Source of the DNA: UBA6107 sp034430175 | GTDB taxonomy: Bacteria > Chloroflexota > Anaerolineae > Anaerolineales > Anaerolineaceae | Direction of reading: 5' to 3' | Length of the DNA stretch: 64,000 nucleotides | Assembly (NCBI GenBank): GCA_034430175.1 | Contig: DAOUFI010000004.1 | Coordinates: forward strand, 1-64,000 | In this document: one piece after another, positions 36,302 to 46,500 of the stretch | Layout: each line of letters opens with the position of its first letter | How positions within the stretch are numbered: the first letter of the stretch is position 1 | Notes under the pieces: generated by a model | What the model was told of the DNA's origin: nothing | The model's database searches: none | The model's input: only the letters and a program-made list of their open reading frames with translations | Translations under genes and position numbers: made by a program

Positions 36302-36379
36302 GAGAAATTTTTATTTTTTTCTAAATTGATATGGACACCATTATTGTCTGATTTTTGGGTGTCTGTCCTCCATTTAGCG

Positions 36380-36385
36380 TATAAT
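36380..36385 (+). promoter_or_regulatory. -10 box of a leaderless LysM-M23 gene
   Basis: A consensus TATAAT ends only seven bases before the ATG at 36393, and no ribosome binding site is present. The message therefore probably starts at or next to the start codon. Confidence 0.6.
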
Positions 36386-36392
36386 AGCCACC

Positions 36393-37802
36393 ATGAAACT
36401 CGCTGGTAAATTCGCCCGCCTGCTGCTGGGATTAGCCTTCGTGCTGCCCTTTTTCCTGCCCACACAGGTGCAGGCGGAATACACCGGCCCCAAGTACACC
36501 GTGCAGGAAGGCGAATCACTCGCAATCATTGCCGGTTACTTCCACACCACTACCTACCGTTTGGCCACCTACAACTACATCACCGATCCCAACATGGTCG
36601 TCCCCGGACGCAAGCTGACCATCCCCGGCTTCGAAGACCTGAGCGGCGAGATCACACGCGTCATAGTTGGCCTGGGCGACACGCCCGGCAGCCTGGCTCG
36701 CCAGACCGGCTCGAACACGAGCGTGTTCCAGCGCATCAACTTCCTCACCAGCGCCGACGCCATCTACGTGGGGCAGCCCATGTTCGTGCTCACCGACCAA
36801 TCGGCCACGCGCAAACGTGTACCCATCACCGAAGACATGACCAGCCTGGAGCTGGCCGCGCTCAATAACACCAATCCGTGGACGGCGGACAATGCCAACC
36901 ACCTGGGAAGCTCGTGGCGACTGCTCGCCAACGATACGATCTACCTGCCCGCCGAGAGCGGCGGCGGCGAGATCCTGCCCGGCGTGACCGGGTTCGGCAG
37001 CGTCACCCTGATGCAGGGAAAGACGGCGCAGTTCACTGCCAGCGGCAACGCCGTCAGCGGGCTCACCGGCACACTGCTCGGACATCCGCTGCAATTCTTC
37101 AGCAATGGCGACGATGCACTCGTGGCATTGCAGGGCGTGGATCGCATGGATGGAGCCACCTCGATCAATCAAAAATACAGCAACATTGCTGATCTCACCA
37201 ATGTGGTGCTCACCAGCACCAATTCCGCCGGCAAGACCTTCTCGATCGAACAGCGCCTGCTGGTCTATGAAGCCAGCTACGGCTACGATGCGCAACTGCA
37301 GGTGAAGGACGAATTCCTCGACCCGGCCGTCACCCAACCGGAACTGGACTTCCTGATGCGGGAAGTGGCGGCTGCTCCGCCCGAAAAGTCATGGAATGGC
37401 GCATTTGCCGCTCCCACTGAAACTCCAAAATGCAAAGTCTCCACCTATGGCTTGCTGCGCTCGTATAACGGCAGCGATTATATCTATTACCATACCGGCA
37501 TCGATTTTTGCGGCGCGGTGGGAGCTCCAATTTACGCAGCGGCAGACGGTGTGGTGGTGTTTGCCGGCCCGCTCACAGTGAGGGGCAATGCCACCATCAT
37601 CTCGCACGGGCGGGGCGTCTACACCGGTTACTACCACCAATCCGAGATCGACGTCACCGTGGGGCAGACAGTGAAGGCCGGCGACAAGATCGGTCTCATC
37701 GGCGCCACCGGGCGCGTGAACGGCCCGCATCTGCACTTCGAGGTCATCGTCGGCAGTGTGCAGGTGGATCCATCGGATTGGTTGAACGGGTCATACCCAT
37801 AA
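36393..37802 (+). CDS. LysM and M23 peptidase, secreted cell-wall endopeptidase
   Basis: The 469-residue protein has a signal peptide (LLLGLAFVLPFFLPTQVQA), one clear LysM repeat (YTVQEGESLAIIAGYF ... PGRKLTIPG) and probably a second, a beta-rich middle region, and a C-terminal M23 (LytM) metallopeptidase domain. The zinc ligands are visible in HTGIDFCG (H and D), in the later HLHFE, and the VGQTVKAGDKIGLIGATG strand is typical. It would bind and cut peptidoglycan peptides. The upstream GH18 gene suggests a wall-remodelling pair. Confidence 0.93.
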   Translation: MKLAGKFARLLLGLAFVLPFFLPTQVQAEYTGPKYTVQEGESLAIIAGYFHTTTYRLATYNYITDPNMVVPGRKLTIPGFEDLSGEITRVIVGLGDTPGSLARQTGSNTSVFQRINFLTSADAIYVGQPMFVLTDQSATRKRVPITEDMTSLELAALNNTNPWTADNANHLGSSWRLLANDTIYLPAESGGGEILPGVTGFGSVTLMQGKTAQFTASGNAVSGLTGTLLGHPLQFFSNGDDALVALQGVDRMDGATSINQKYSNIADLTNVVLTSTNSAGKTFSIEQRLLVYEASYGYDAQLQVKDEFLDPAVTQPELDFLMREVAAAPPEKSWNGAFAAPTETPKCKVSTYGLLRSYNGSDYIYYHTGIDFCGAVGAPIYAAADGVVVFAGPLTVRGNATIISHGRGVYTGYYHQSEIDVTVGQTVKAGDKIGLIGATGRVNGPHLHFEVIVGSVQVDPSDWLNGSYP

Positions 37803-38123
37803 GCCTGAAATTGATAGTGGACCGATTATTTTGAGCACGTCCACCTGCAGGAAGTCGTTCTTGAGCGTCAGGGTTGGCAGTGCGTGGAAATCTGCCATAA
37901 GCCACCAGAGAAAAGGGGATGATCGTAACTGCGTGGTTTTTGTCCGATTCTTGCGAAACCGCTTGTACTGATCGGTACTCTGAGGAAGATAAGACAATCT
38001 CCCCCCACCCTTAACAATAAATTGGAGAGTTGGAAGTGAGGGCGTCATATTCAAAACGCTTCTTGCGAATCTCGAAGACTACACGTATGATTGAAATACA
38101 ATACCCAACCCGGAGGAAATGTC
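37803..38123. other. intergenic stretch with a repeat-like segment
   Basis: No supported gene. At about 37995-38045 is a C-rich to G-rich segment (CTCCCCCCACCC ... GGAGAGTTGG) that looks like a degenerate member of the dispersed repeats. A TACAAT near 38098 could be the -10 of the next gene. Confidence 0.35.
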
Positions 38124-38468
38124 ATGCTGGTGACCCCGTTCTTCAAACTTGAAATCTTCATCCCCGCTGAAAATGTGGATGAATTGCTCGAAACCCTGGC
38201 AAGCACTCACGCCGGTGAGATCGGCAACTACGACCACTGCACCTCGATCACCACGGTCCAGGGCACGTATCGTCCGCTCGAAGGCGCCAAACCGGCAGTC
38301 GGTGAAGTGGGTCAGCTCTTCATGGGCAGCGAGTGCAAAGTGGAGGTGAACTGCCGCGAACAATTCCTGATGGAGACCATCCAGGCTGTGCGCGACATGC
38401 ACCCTTACGAGGAGCCGGTCATCAACGTGATCCCGCTGGGGAACACTCGTTATGGAGCCACCCATTGA
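38124..38468 (+). CDS. NIF3/YqfO-like small domain protein
   Basis: The start at 38124 is supported by GGAGG seven bases upstream. The 114-residue product resembles the insert domain of NIF3-family proteins (YqfO, CutA-like fold): FFKLEIFIPAENVDELLETL, IGNYDHCTSITTVQGTYRPL, and MHPYEEPVINVIPL. It stands alone here without the rest of NIF3. Its last codons (GNTRYGATH, stop) recur twice at 41584-41697, apparently from decayed duplicates. Confidence 0.85.
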   Translation: MLVTPFFKLEIFIPAENVDELLETLASTHAGEIGNYDHCTSITTVQGTYRPLEGAKPAVGEVGQLFMGSECKVEVNCREQFLMETIQAVRDMHPYEEPVINVIPLGNTRYGATH

Positions 38469-38483
38469 CATAACAAAGTGATA
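38439..38483 (+). repeat. 45-bp direct repeat, copy 1
   Basis: This stretch starts in the last codons of the NIF3-like gene and runs 15 bp beyond its stop. It is repeated base for base at 41584-41628, about 3.1 kb away, on the far side of an insertion element and a zinc-ribbon gene. Confidence 0.85.
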
Positions 38484-38740
38484 CCCGGATTCCACGTCGC
38501 CAAATCAGTCAAATTGGAGAATTTGGATAAAACCCCCACTTTAGGTGAAATAACAGGCGTTTTGAATCAATATTACATGAATTTACAACCAAAATAACCA
38601 CTTTTCTCCCACTTTCGATGTTTTTTTCGGTAAATCGCACTAAACAAGATTTCACTAAAAAAGTGAATCGGATATTTTTGGTAGAGATACCATGTTAAAA
38701 TTTTTTAGGATAAGAAAACCTGCTGTGAGGATACTACCGT

Positions 38741-40000
38741 GATCAATAAAATCGAATTCTCTGCCAAAAATCTTACTTCCAATGCCGGGTTATTTTACTG
38801 CTCGAACACACCAACAAGAACGGGATTTTTGACCTGATTGATCACGATCTTGTTTTTGAGAATGCCTCCACCAACAAAATTAAAATGAACCACATCAAGA
38901 CCATGCTCTGTGGTAATTTCATTGGGATTGATAAGCTGGAACGATTGAAATTGCTGCAAAGCGATCCGTTGATCAATGAATTTGCCATCTCGATCAAAGA
39001 ACCGGAAACAGTATCAAGATTTTTAGGGAATTTTAGTTACAAAACCACCCACATGCTGCGAGAAATCACTTTCAAGGTCTTCAAAAAGCTGTTGAGAAAG
39101 AAAAAACTAAAATCTATTACCATTGATATCGACAGCAGCGTGGTCAACGTGGAAGGCCACCAGGAAGGTGCTGTCAGAGGATACAATCCCAAAAAGCCTG
39201 GGAGCAACTGTTACAACATACAGTTCGCCTTCTGCGATGAGTTGAAGGCTTATATCACTGGATTTGTACGCAGCGGCAACACATATACTTCAAACGGAGC
39301 GGCTGAAATGATCAAAGAAATCATTGCTCATATTAAAACCGATGATTTAGAAATCCTATTTCGCATGGACAGCGGCTATTTCGACGAGGAAATTATTGAA
39401 GTGATCGAATCAGCTGGTTGCAAGTATTTGATAAAGGGAAAGGAGTATCCAACACTCGCCTCTCAAGTTACAGCACCAACCATTTCATTTACGAAAGGTG
39501 ATAAAGGTCGGGAAACGACCCAGCTTGTTACCAAACTGGATACCTGGGACAAAAACCGAAGGTTTGTTGTCTCACGGGTATTGAAACCAGAAAAAGACAG
39601 GTTGCAATTATCCCTGCTGGAAGGTGATGAATACGAGTACTTCTACTTTGTGACCAATACCGAAATGCCTTCAGAAAAAGCAGTTATTGCATATGAAAAA
39701 CGCGGCAACGCTGAAAATTACATCAAGGAAGCCAAGTATGATATGGCCGTTGGACATCTCCTGCTTCAATCTTTTTGGGCCAATGAAGCCATCTTTCAGT
39801 TGATGATGCTGGCCTACAATCTTTTTCTGCTGTTCAAAATGGACTTTGCAAATGGAACGGAATACCGGCAGCAAATCAAAACCTTTCGCTTGAAGTACAT
39901 ATTTCTGGCCGGGAAGATCATCAGAATGGCAAGAAGCGTTGTATTGAAACTCTCAAAAAAATACCCTTATCAAGAGATCTATGCAAAAAGCCTTCCCTGA
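38741..40000 (+). mobile_element. IS1380-type transposase, frameshifted near its start
   Basis: The long frame (38885-40000, 371 residues) has IS1380/DDE features: ITIDIDSSVVNVEGHQ (first Asp), GYNPKKPGSNCYNIQ, FRMDSGYFDEE (second Asp) and a late Glu in GNAENYIKEAKYDM. Upstream, GTG at 38741 opens a frame reading EFSAKNLTSNAGLF. This continues correctly as LLLEHTNKNGIFDLIDHDL only after a -1 shift in a TTTT run near 38795. One lost T would explain it. The terminal inverted repeats could not be fixed; the ends probably lie near 38530 and 40080. Likely inactive. Confidence 0.82.
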
Positions 40001-40317
40001 AAAAACTCCCATTTTCTTATCTCAAACCGTTATTTCCATTTAAGTTGGACTTGAAATAACCATTTCAAATGCCTAAATTTATGAAATGGATCCCTAAAAA
40101 TGCTGTACAATAAAGGAAACCATGCTCAACTTAAGCGCGTTCAACCACAACCATCACGCCTCCAGGGTGAAAATGGTGGCAAAATTTATTCGACGTGGAA
40201 TCCGGGGATAAGTTACTTTGATAGCTTAATGCATCGTTTTATTAACTCTTGTGTCGTATTAATTGCCTTCCGGCTTATAAAACCATCTTTCGGGTAGAAC
40301 CCTTAATGAGGTATTCA
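40001..40317. other. AT-rich stretch between transposase and zinc-ribbon gene
   Basis: It should contain the right end of the insertion element and the promoter of the next gene. No supported gene or clear repeat was identified. Confidence 0.35.
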
Positions 40318-41361
40318 ATGGATGATTTTGCATCTGCAGTAAGACTCTTGAAATCTGGCGACAGATTGACTGCACAGAAAACGTTTGAATCGCTACTTAA
40401 AACAGATCCTGATAATGAATTACTGTGGCAATGGTTGGCTCGGGCAGTTGACAATCCTGAAGAAAAACGTGAATGCCTGCTTGAGGTACTTCGAATAAAT
40501 CCTGGCAATATTTCAGCGAAAATTGAAATAGAACTATTAGGAAATTCTACAATAGATAACAAACCAAAGGATTTACCTAAACAATTATTTACTTCTCCCG
40601 ATTATGAAGAACCGCCCCATAACAAGAATCAAAAGACCCCTCCCCCATTACCTTCAATTCCCTCGATAAGTTATGAACCGGGAGAAAAAGAATCAAATTC
40701 TGGCCATTTTTGTTCGAATTGTGGGGAAAAAGTTGAAGGAAGGTTTTGTTCAAATTGTGGGTCTCCAACACAAAAGAACTCTGACGTTAACTTCACTCCA
40801 ATCATTTTTCCACAACTAAACTTGAATAAAACAGAGAATAATGATCAAATAAAAAATGAGATTTTTCTAAACTCTACATCTGGCGGAAAAATTGGGTATG
40901 AACCCATCATTGTTCAAGTACCAGCAACACCTCCTAACCGGTTTACTACAAAAAGAACGATATCAGCAATAGGATTGGGACTCATTATCATAGCAGGCCT
41001 GCTATCCTGGGAAAATACGCAGGAATGGTATGGATTATTATTGGGAGGTTATCATTCCTCTTCATCAATTGGTTTATCAACCGGACCGGGGATTTTATCG
41101 ACTCTATCAGGGATAATCGCATTGATATTGCTTTTTGCGGTGCAGAAAGAATCAAGAGCACATTTCTTCGCGATTCTCTTTTCAGCAATATCAGGGATTG
41201 CAGCAGGCATTTTTATGGCCAGCACTGGTGGAAGTGTGTGGAACCGTTTTGGAATAGCAGAATCTATAAGTTCTGCTGGTGTAGGAATATTTGTTGTATA
41301 TATCGGGGCGGCCATCTCCATTGGCAGCTTAATCATCCCATCAAACAAAAAGCAAGCATAA
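40318..41361 (+). CDS. zinc-ribbon and TPR-like membrane protein
   Basis: The start at MDDFASAV is supported by GAGG six bases ahead; another ATG lies four codons upstream. The first 75 residues look like a tetratricopeptide-type repeat (LKSGDRLTAQKTFESLLKTD). A double zinc ribbon follows (FCSNCGEKVEGRFCSNCG), then a polar linker and three or four membrane spans. The gene is distinctly AT-rich relative to its neighbours and lies next to an insertion element, so it is probably acquired. Function unknown. Confidence 0.8.
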   Translation: MDDFASAVRLLKSGDRLTAQKTFESLLKTDPDNELLWQWLARAVDNPEEKRECLLEVLRINPGNISAKIEIELLGNSTIDNKPKDLPKQLFTSPDYEEPPHNKNQKTPPPLPSIPSISYEPGEKESNSGHFCSNCGEKVEGRFCSNCGSPTQKNSDVNFTPIIFPQLNLNKTENNDQIKNEIFLNSTSGGKIGYEPIIVQVPATPPNRFTTKRTISAIGLGLIIIAGLLSWENTQEWYGLLLGGYHSSSSIGLSTGPGILSTLSGIIALILLFAVQKESRAHFFAILFSAISGIAAGIFMASTGGSVWNRFGIAESISSAGVGIFVVYIGAAISIGSLIIPSNKKQA

Positions 41362-41540
41362 ATTTCTCATCTTCAATCCAAATCAACATTATTTCTAAGC
41401 ATCATAGTTCCCTGGTGTTTTCTTGTCTGAAGGACTCAGTTGTGTATCCATAAGTACCAAAGTTTCACAGAAATCATTTCAACAACATGATTTGGGTATT
41501 AGCTAATGATGAATTCATCCGCGCTGCTATGGAATTCGGG

Positions 41541-41700
41541 TGATAATAAGCGTGCTTTGATGAGCACTCCGTGATGTGTCCCAGGGAACACTCGTTATGG
41601 AGCCACCCATTGACATAACAAAGTGATAATATGCGTGCTTTGATGAGCACTCCGTGATGTGTCCCAGGGAACACCCGCTACGGCGCCACACATTAACAAA
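41541..41700 (+). repeat. 83-bp tandem repeat with NIF3-like gene 3' ends
   Basis: Two units start TGATAATAAGCGTGC (41541) and TGATAATATGCGTGC (41624). Both end in a sequence that reads GNTRYGATH then stop. The first unit contains the 45-bp copy found at 38439; the second is a diverged version. They appear to be remnants of duplicated NIF3-like genes. The 180 bases before it (41362-41540) hold no supported gene. Confidence 0.75.
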
Positions 41701-41702
41701 AA

Positions 41703-41726
41703 AGCCCCCGGATTGCTCCGGGGGCT
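41703..41726 (-). terminator. terminator of the FN3-like lipoprotein gene
   Basis: A 10-bp perfect stem, AGCCCCCGGA / TCCGGGGGCT, is followed on the minus strand by TTTTTT. Confidence 0.9.
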
Positions 41727-41740
41727 CAATTTATATTTGA

Positions 41741-43315
41741 TCAGGGAACTGTATCGACGTAGGCGATCGTCTGCGGCAATGAACAGGAGGAAATGTCTGT
41801 GCCGTCGTATCCACAGACACGGTAGGTGTAGGTGTTTCCGCTAGTCACGGTATTGTCATTGAAGGCCAGGGTGGTGTTCCCCACGGTGTCGTACCATGAA
41901 GCTCCGTACGGGTCAGTGGAACCGGCCGCGCGCAGGATGACATATCCGGTGGCTGGGTCCGAGCCAGAGTTGGTCCAGGTGAGACTCACGAGGCCATCTC
42001 CACTGGTGGGAGTAAGTGAAATTTCGGGTGCAAAGTAGTAGTTCGCTACCGATGAATAAATGGTGCATGCGCTGCTGACAAGTTTGCACACCCTGAAGTA
42101 ATAGGTCACACCGGGAATACCATAGACGGTTACGGAAGTTACGCCACTGCCGGCTGAAGCGGTGGTATCACTGCTTGTCGGCGTCTTGTTGGTATCGGAA
42201 TACATGATCCTGAAACCGTTGGGAAACGCACCAGCAGGAGTCCAGCTCAGGGTGGCCTGACCGAGCGAAATATTACTAAAACCAGAAATGGTAATGGTAG
42301 AACCATCCGCTGTGGCCGATTTCGGGGTGGGTGTGGGAGTCTTTCCGGCGAAGGTGAACTGTACAGCAGCCGAATATACATCACAGGTTTTTCCTACGAT
42401 CCGGCAAACACGAATATAGTAACTCTCACCGGTCACGCCATCCACATACGCCGATCGGGCCTTACCATCATCGATAAAGAAATAACGATTTTCTTTATAT
42501 GTAGGAGTCTTATCGGTCTTCGACATGGCGATGCCGAAACCGCCGTCAGAATTTGCCGAGGCAGTCCATTGTATGTATGCTTTTCCGGTGCCCGCGTCTT
42601 TGACAACCACAATTACGATGACGTTTGTGGAGCTGACGGGAGTGCCCAAGGCGTTGTACGAGGTGTTGCCACCATTACCCGCTGATGCGGTACCGCCGGT
42701 ATTACCGGAATTAGCCAACGCGGTCTTGGTGCCGGTGGGGACATTGAGCGTTGGTGTTGGGGTATTGGGGAACAGGGCAAAAATGCCAAGGTTGCTGTAC
42801 ATGTCGCAGCCATCACCGGTCACACGGCAAACCCGGACGTAGTAGATCTTTCCCACGTCGCCGGTGATAATGGCGGTACGGGCGTTCGGATCACCGTAAT
42901 AGGCATTGGTATCCTGTGGGTAGGTAGGCATTTGGTTCGTGCTTGACCAGACCACCTGGAAACCGGAAGGGAAGTCACCGTTGGCGCTCCAGTAAACCAT
43001 GGCGCGGCCGTTGCCCAGGTCTTCGATCTTGGTAATGGCAATCCCCAATGCGGAAGGCGTGTCGGTGAGCACCAACCCTTCCATGGTCACAACACCAGCC
43101 ATTCCATCGGGTGTGGGGGTGGCAAGCTGCACCGCAGTCTCAGTGGGAGATTCAGGTGTGGCAGTGACGACAACGACTTGAGGCTCGGGGGTGTTCGTGG
43201 CAGTTGAAAGATCAACCGTTGGGATAACAACCGTCGGATTCGCGGCAACAGGCACGCATCCAGCGATCAAACCCAGACAAACCAGAATTGAGATAATGAA
43301 TTTCTTCTTCGCCAT
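41741..43315 (-). CDS. lipoprotein with four FN3-like repeats carrying paired cysteines
   Basis: The start at MAKKKF is supported by GGAGG five bases upstream and by the lipoprotein signal ending LGLIAGC. After a Thr/Pro/Val linker (VVVVTATPESPTE) come four repeats of about 100 residues. The first three contain a YYVRVCR or YYFRVCK strand followed by a second Cys before YS, which suggests a disulfide in each domain; the last reads YTYRVCGYDG. The fold is probably fibronectin type III-like. A two-repeat paralog is at 52740. It would be displayed on the cell surface; its role is unknown. Confidence 0.85.
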   Translation of the reverse strand: MAKKKFIISILVCLGLIAGCVPVAANPTVVIPTVDLSTATNTPEPQVVVVTATPESPTETAVQLATPTPDGMAGVVTMEGLVLTDTPSALGIAITKIEDLGNGRAMVYWSANGDFPSGFQVVWSSTNQMPTYPQDTNAYYGDPNARTAIITGDVGKIYYVRVCRVTGDGCDMYSNLGIFALFPNTPTPTLNVPTGTKTALANSGNTGGTASAGNGGNTSYNALGTPVSSTNVIVIVVVKDAGTGKAYIQWTASANSDGGFGIAMSKTDKTPTYKENRYFFIDDGKARSAYVDGVTGESYYIRVCRIVGKTCDVYSAAVQFTFAGKTPTPTPKSATADGSTITISGFSNISLGQATLSWTPAGAFPNGFRIMYSDTNKTPTSSDTTASAGSGVTSVTVYGIPGVTYYFRVCKLVSSACTIYSSVANYYFAPEISLTPTSGDGLVSLTWTNSGSDPATGYVILRAAGSTDPYGASWYDTVGNTTLAFNDNTVTSGNTYTYRVCGYDGTDISSCSLPQTIAYVDTVP

Positions 43316-43506
43316 AACATCCTCCGATCGAGCCAAATCCACCTTATCCATTATAGATGAAATTATACCCGCTGACTATACGCTTTTGTTAGCAGGCTAT
43401 ACGCAACGCGGCACCGTTCTTGCAGTGATGACTCCCGGAAATTTCCGCGTTTTCCTAGAATCAGACGATGGATCATGAAGAAAAGTTTCCGAATTCAGAT
43501 AAAAAA

Positions 43507-43532
43507 GGGCGGGTTCATCACCCGCCCCAACA
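43507..43532 (-). terminator. terminator of the giant repeat-protein gene
   Basis: The stem GGGCGGGT / ACCCGCCC (43507-43527) is followed on the minus strand by TTTTTT, 20 bp past the stop codon. Confidence 0.88.
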
Positions 43533-43549
43533 AGCTTGGTTGATTCAAT

Positions 43550-46500
43550 TTATTTGGCAACAACAATAAACATGCCGCTGAAGTTGATCTCGAATTCGAT
43601 GTAGTGCTCGTTGACCAGGCGCACGCCGCTGAAGATGGTGCGGGCATCTTCCGGTTTATCGGGGTAAAGCTGTGAGATCACCGGTTTGCCGTCCTTCTCG
43701 CTGTATCCGGGCAGGGCTACCCAGTCACCGGTACCTTCTTTGGCACTGGCGTCCCAGTAGTAAACGACGAAGTTCTTATCCAGCAGGTTCGCGGGAATGT
43801 TGAAATCGTACTTGAGATGTGTATCCGTGGGCAGGTTGGTCACGAGCACGTCGCCAATCAGCATGTTGAAGCTGAAGGCATCCACGAATGTTCCCTCAGG
43901 CAAGGCGGCTGGGAGCGATTCCTCGAACTCCTGGGTGAGGATGCCCTGCATCTCGCAAAGCGCAGCAGGCGCGGTGATAAAGTTGCCGCTTGGCATGCGG
44001 ATGATCGTGGCGGCATCGCAGCTCAGATCGACCGGTTCGCTACCGGTGATGGGGACGATGAGCGCGTTCACAGGTCCATAAGGCGTGGGGTCGCACAGAT
44101 CGCCGATACCGTCGTGGTCGAAATCACCCTGATCCGGGTTGTAGACAGCAGGACAGTTATCGGTGTTGTCTCCGTAGCTGTCTCCGTCACCATCCTTGTA
44201 GGGCAGCGCAACAATGGTAAGGATGCCTTCAACCACCGTGAGATCATAATTTGCTGAGAGGGCCAACGTACCCCTGGTGATGTTGTATGTTCCCAGATCC
44301 TCACCCGGAACACGAGTGAGCGAACCCGAGAAGCTGTCACCCTCGACCAAACTACCGCTGGTGATGCTGTAGGTGAAGACCGGGTCTGCCTGACCCCAAA
44401 CCTTCGAAGCCGCGTTGATCGTAACGGTGATCGGGCGAACGGTGATCGAGAAATCGGCGCCTTCAAAGGTGATGTCATAGTTCTCACCAGCGTCAAGCGT
44501 ACCCTGGTTGATGGCATAGCTGGCAACGTCTTCGCCACCCGTTCGAGCCAGGCTACCGGTGAACGAATCACCGTAAACCAGTTCGGGCGAGTAGGTGTAC
44601 AAAAGGGTCGGGTCAGCCTCTCCATAGACCTTGGACTGGCCGGGCGTTATCGTGACCGTAATAGGTTTGGGAGCGATGGTGACCGTGATCTGCTTCGTGC
44701 CGGCATTGAAATTGGTGACAGCATTGGTGTAGGCTTCGATGACGCAATCACCGATCCCGGTGGGGCTGAACGTGCCGCCCGAAACCTGGGTGCACGGTCC
44801 GCTGATCTTTCGATACGCTAGATCGCTGGTGGAATTGGTGGTGGCTGAGACTGTGAAATTAGCGCCGTAAACTGCCGATGGGGCCGGGTCAAAGGTGATG
44901 GTGGGGTCGGCCGGAGCGATGGCGATGGATTGAGTATTGTCCGCGGATTCAAAGTTGGTTGTTTCAGCGGCGGTGGCTTGCACCACACACTCCCCGGCGC
45001 CAGTACTGGCGAATTCACCCGTGCTGCCGTTGACCAGGATGCACGGTCCGCTGACGTAGCTGTATGTGATGGCAGCGCCAGAGGTGGCGGAGGCAGAGAC
45101 AAAGAAATTACCGCCCAGGTAAGTGGGTGCTGGGGCAGCGCCAAAATCAACGGTCGGGGTGGCTTTGGCGATGGAAATGGTTTGTGTTTCGGAAGCGCTA
45201 TTGTAATCATCGGTCTCGGCAGCAGTGGCACTCACCACGCAGTCGCCGGCGCCGGTGCTGGCAAACTCACCTGTGGCTCCATCGACCAGAGAACATGGTC
45301 CACTGACGACATCATAGCTGATTTCGCCATCCGAGGTGGCATCCGCCGAAGCAAAGAAGTTTCCGCCAAGGTAGGTGGGAGTGGGTGCGGCAGCGAAGGT
45401 CACTGAAGCGTCGGCTTTGGCGATTGTGATACTTTGGGTTTGAGAAGCGCTTAAGTAGTCATCGGTTTCGGCGGCGGTGGCCTTCACCACGCAATTTCCG
45501 GCGCCGGTGCTGGCGAATTCTCCCGTACTGCCATTGACCAGGCTGCACGGTCCGCTGACCACTTCATAGGTGATCGCTGCCTCAGAGTCAGAACTGGCCG
45601 ATGCGAAGAAATTTCCGCCCAGGTAGGTGGGGGTGGGAGCCGCACCGAACGTCACCGTCGCGGCAGATTTGGAGATGACCACAGTCACGCTATCGTTGGC
45701 AGCGGTGAAATTCACCGTCTGTTCCACTTCAGCCTTCACAACGCAATTGCCAGCGCCGAGGATATCAAAGGTACCCGCGGCGGCGTCTGTCAGACTGCAC
45801 GGACCGCTGACGTAACTGTATGCGATCGCATCATCCGAGTTGGTTATTGCGCTTACGCTGAAAGAACCGTCCGCATACTCGGGTGTGGGAGGTGTATTAA
45901 ACGAAATGGTACCAGTGGCTCTACCGATCTCCACTTCCTGGGTTTGTGAACCAACACCGTAGTTGCCATTGGCCGCGACGTCAGCCTGGACAACACAGGT
46001 TCCGGCTCCACTGCTGGAGAACTCACCCGTAGTCCCATTGACGAGTGCGCAAGGACCACTGACATAACTGTAGGTGATCGTTCCACCCGAATCAGCGCTG
46101 GCGACGACGGTGAAGTTCCCGCCCAGATAGGTTGGAGTCGGAACGCTGGTGAAGGTGATGGTAGGGTCTGCCACAGAGATGTTTATCGATTGTTGTTTGG
46201 AACCGGCTCCGAAATTGCCGTTGGCCGCAGCGTCTGCCTGGACAACACAGGTTCCGGCTCCACTGCTGGAGAACTCACCAGTAGAAGCGTTGACGAGAGC
46301 GCACGGGCCGCTGACGTAGCTGTAGGTGATCGTCCCGCCCGAATCGGCGCTCGCGACGACGGTGAAATTGCCGCCCAGGTATTTCGGTGACGGTACCGAG
46401 GTAAATGTGATGGTTGGATCGGCCACCGAGATGGTGATCGATTGTTGTTTGGAGCCAGCGCCATAATCGCCACTGGCGGCAGCGTCAGCCTGGACAACGC

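Noticed and set aside
38741..38890. Programmed -1 frameshifting in the transposase
   Set aside because: The join occurs at a TTTT run without a canonical slippery heptamer, so a one-base loss is the simpler reading.
43191..43478. Plus-strand frame ending LLLAGYTQRGTVLAVMTPGN
   Set aside because: It is antisense to the lipoprotein start and its promoter region. The reading is tempting but unsupported by a start signal or family match.
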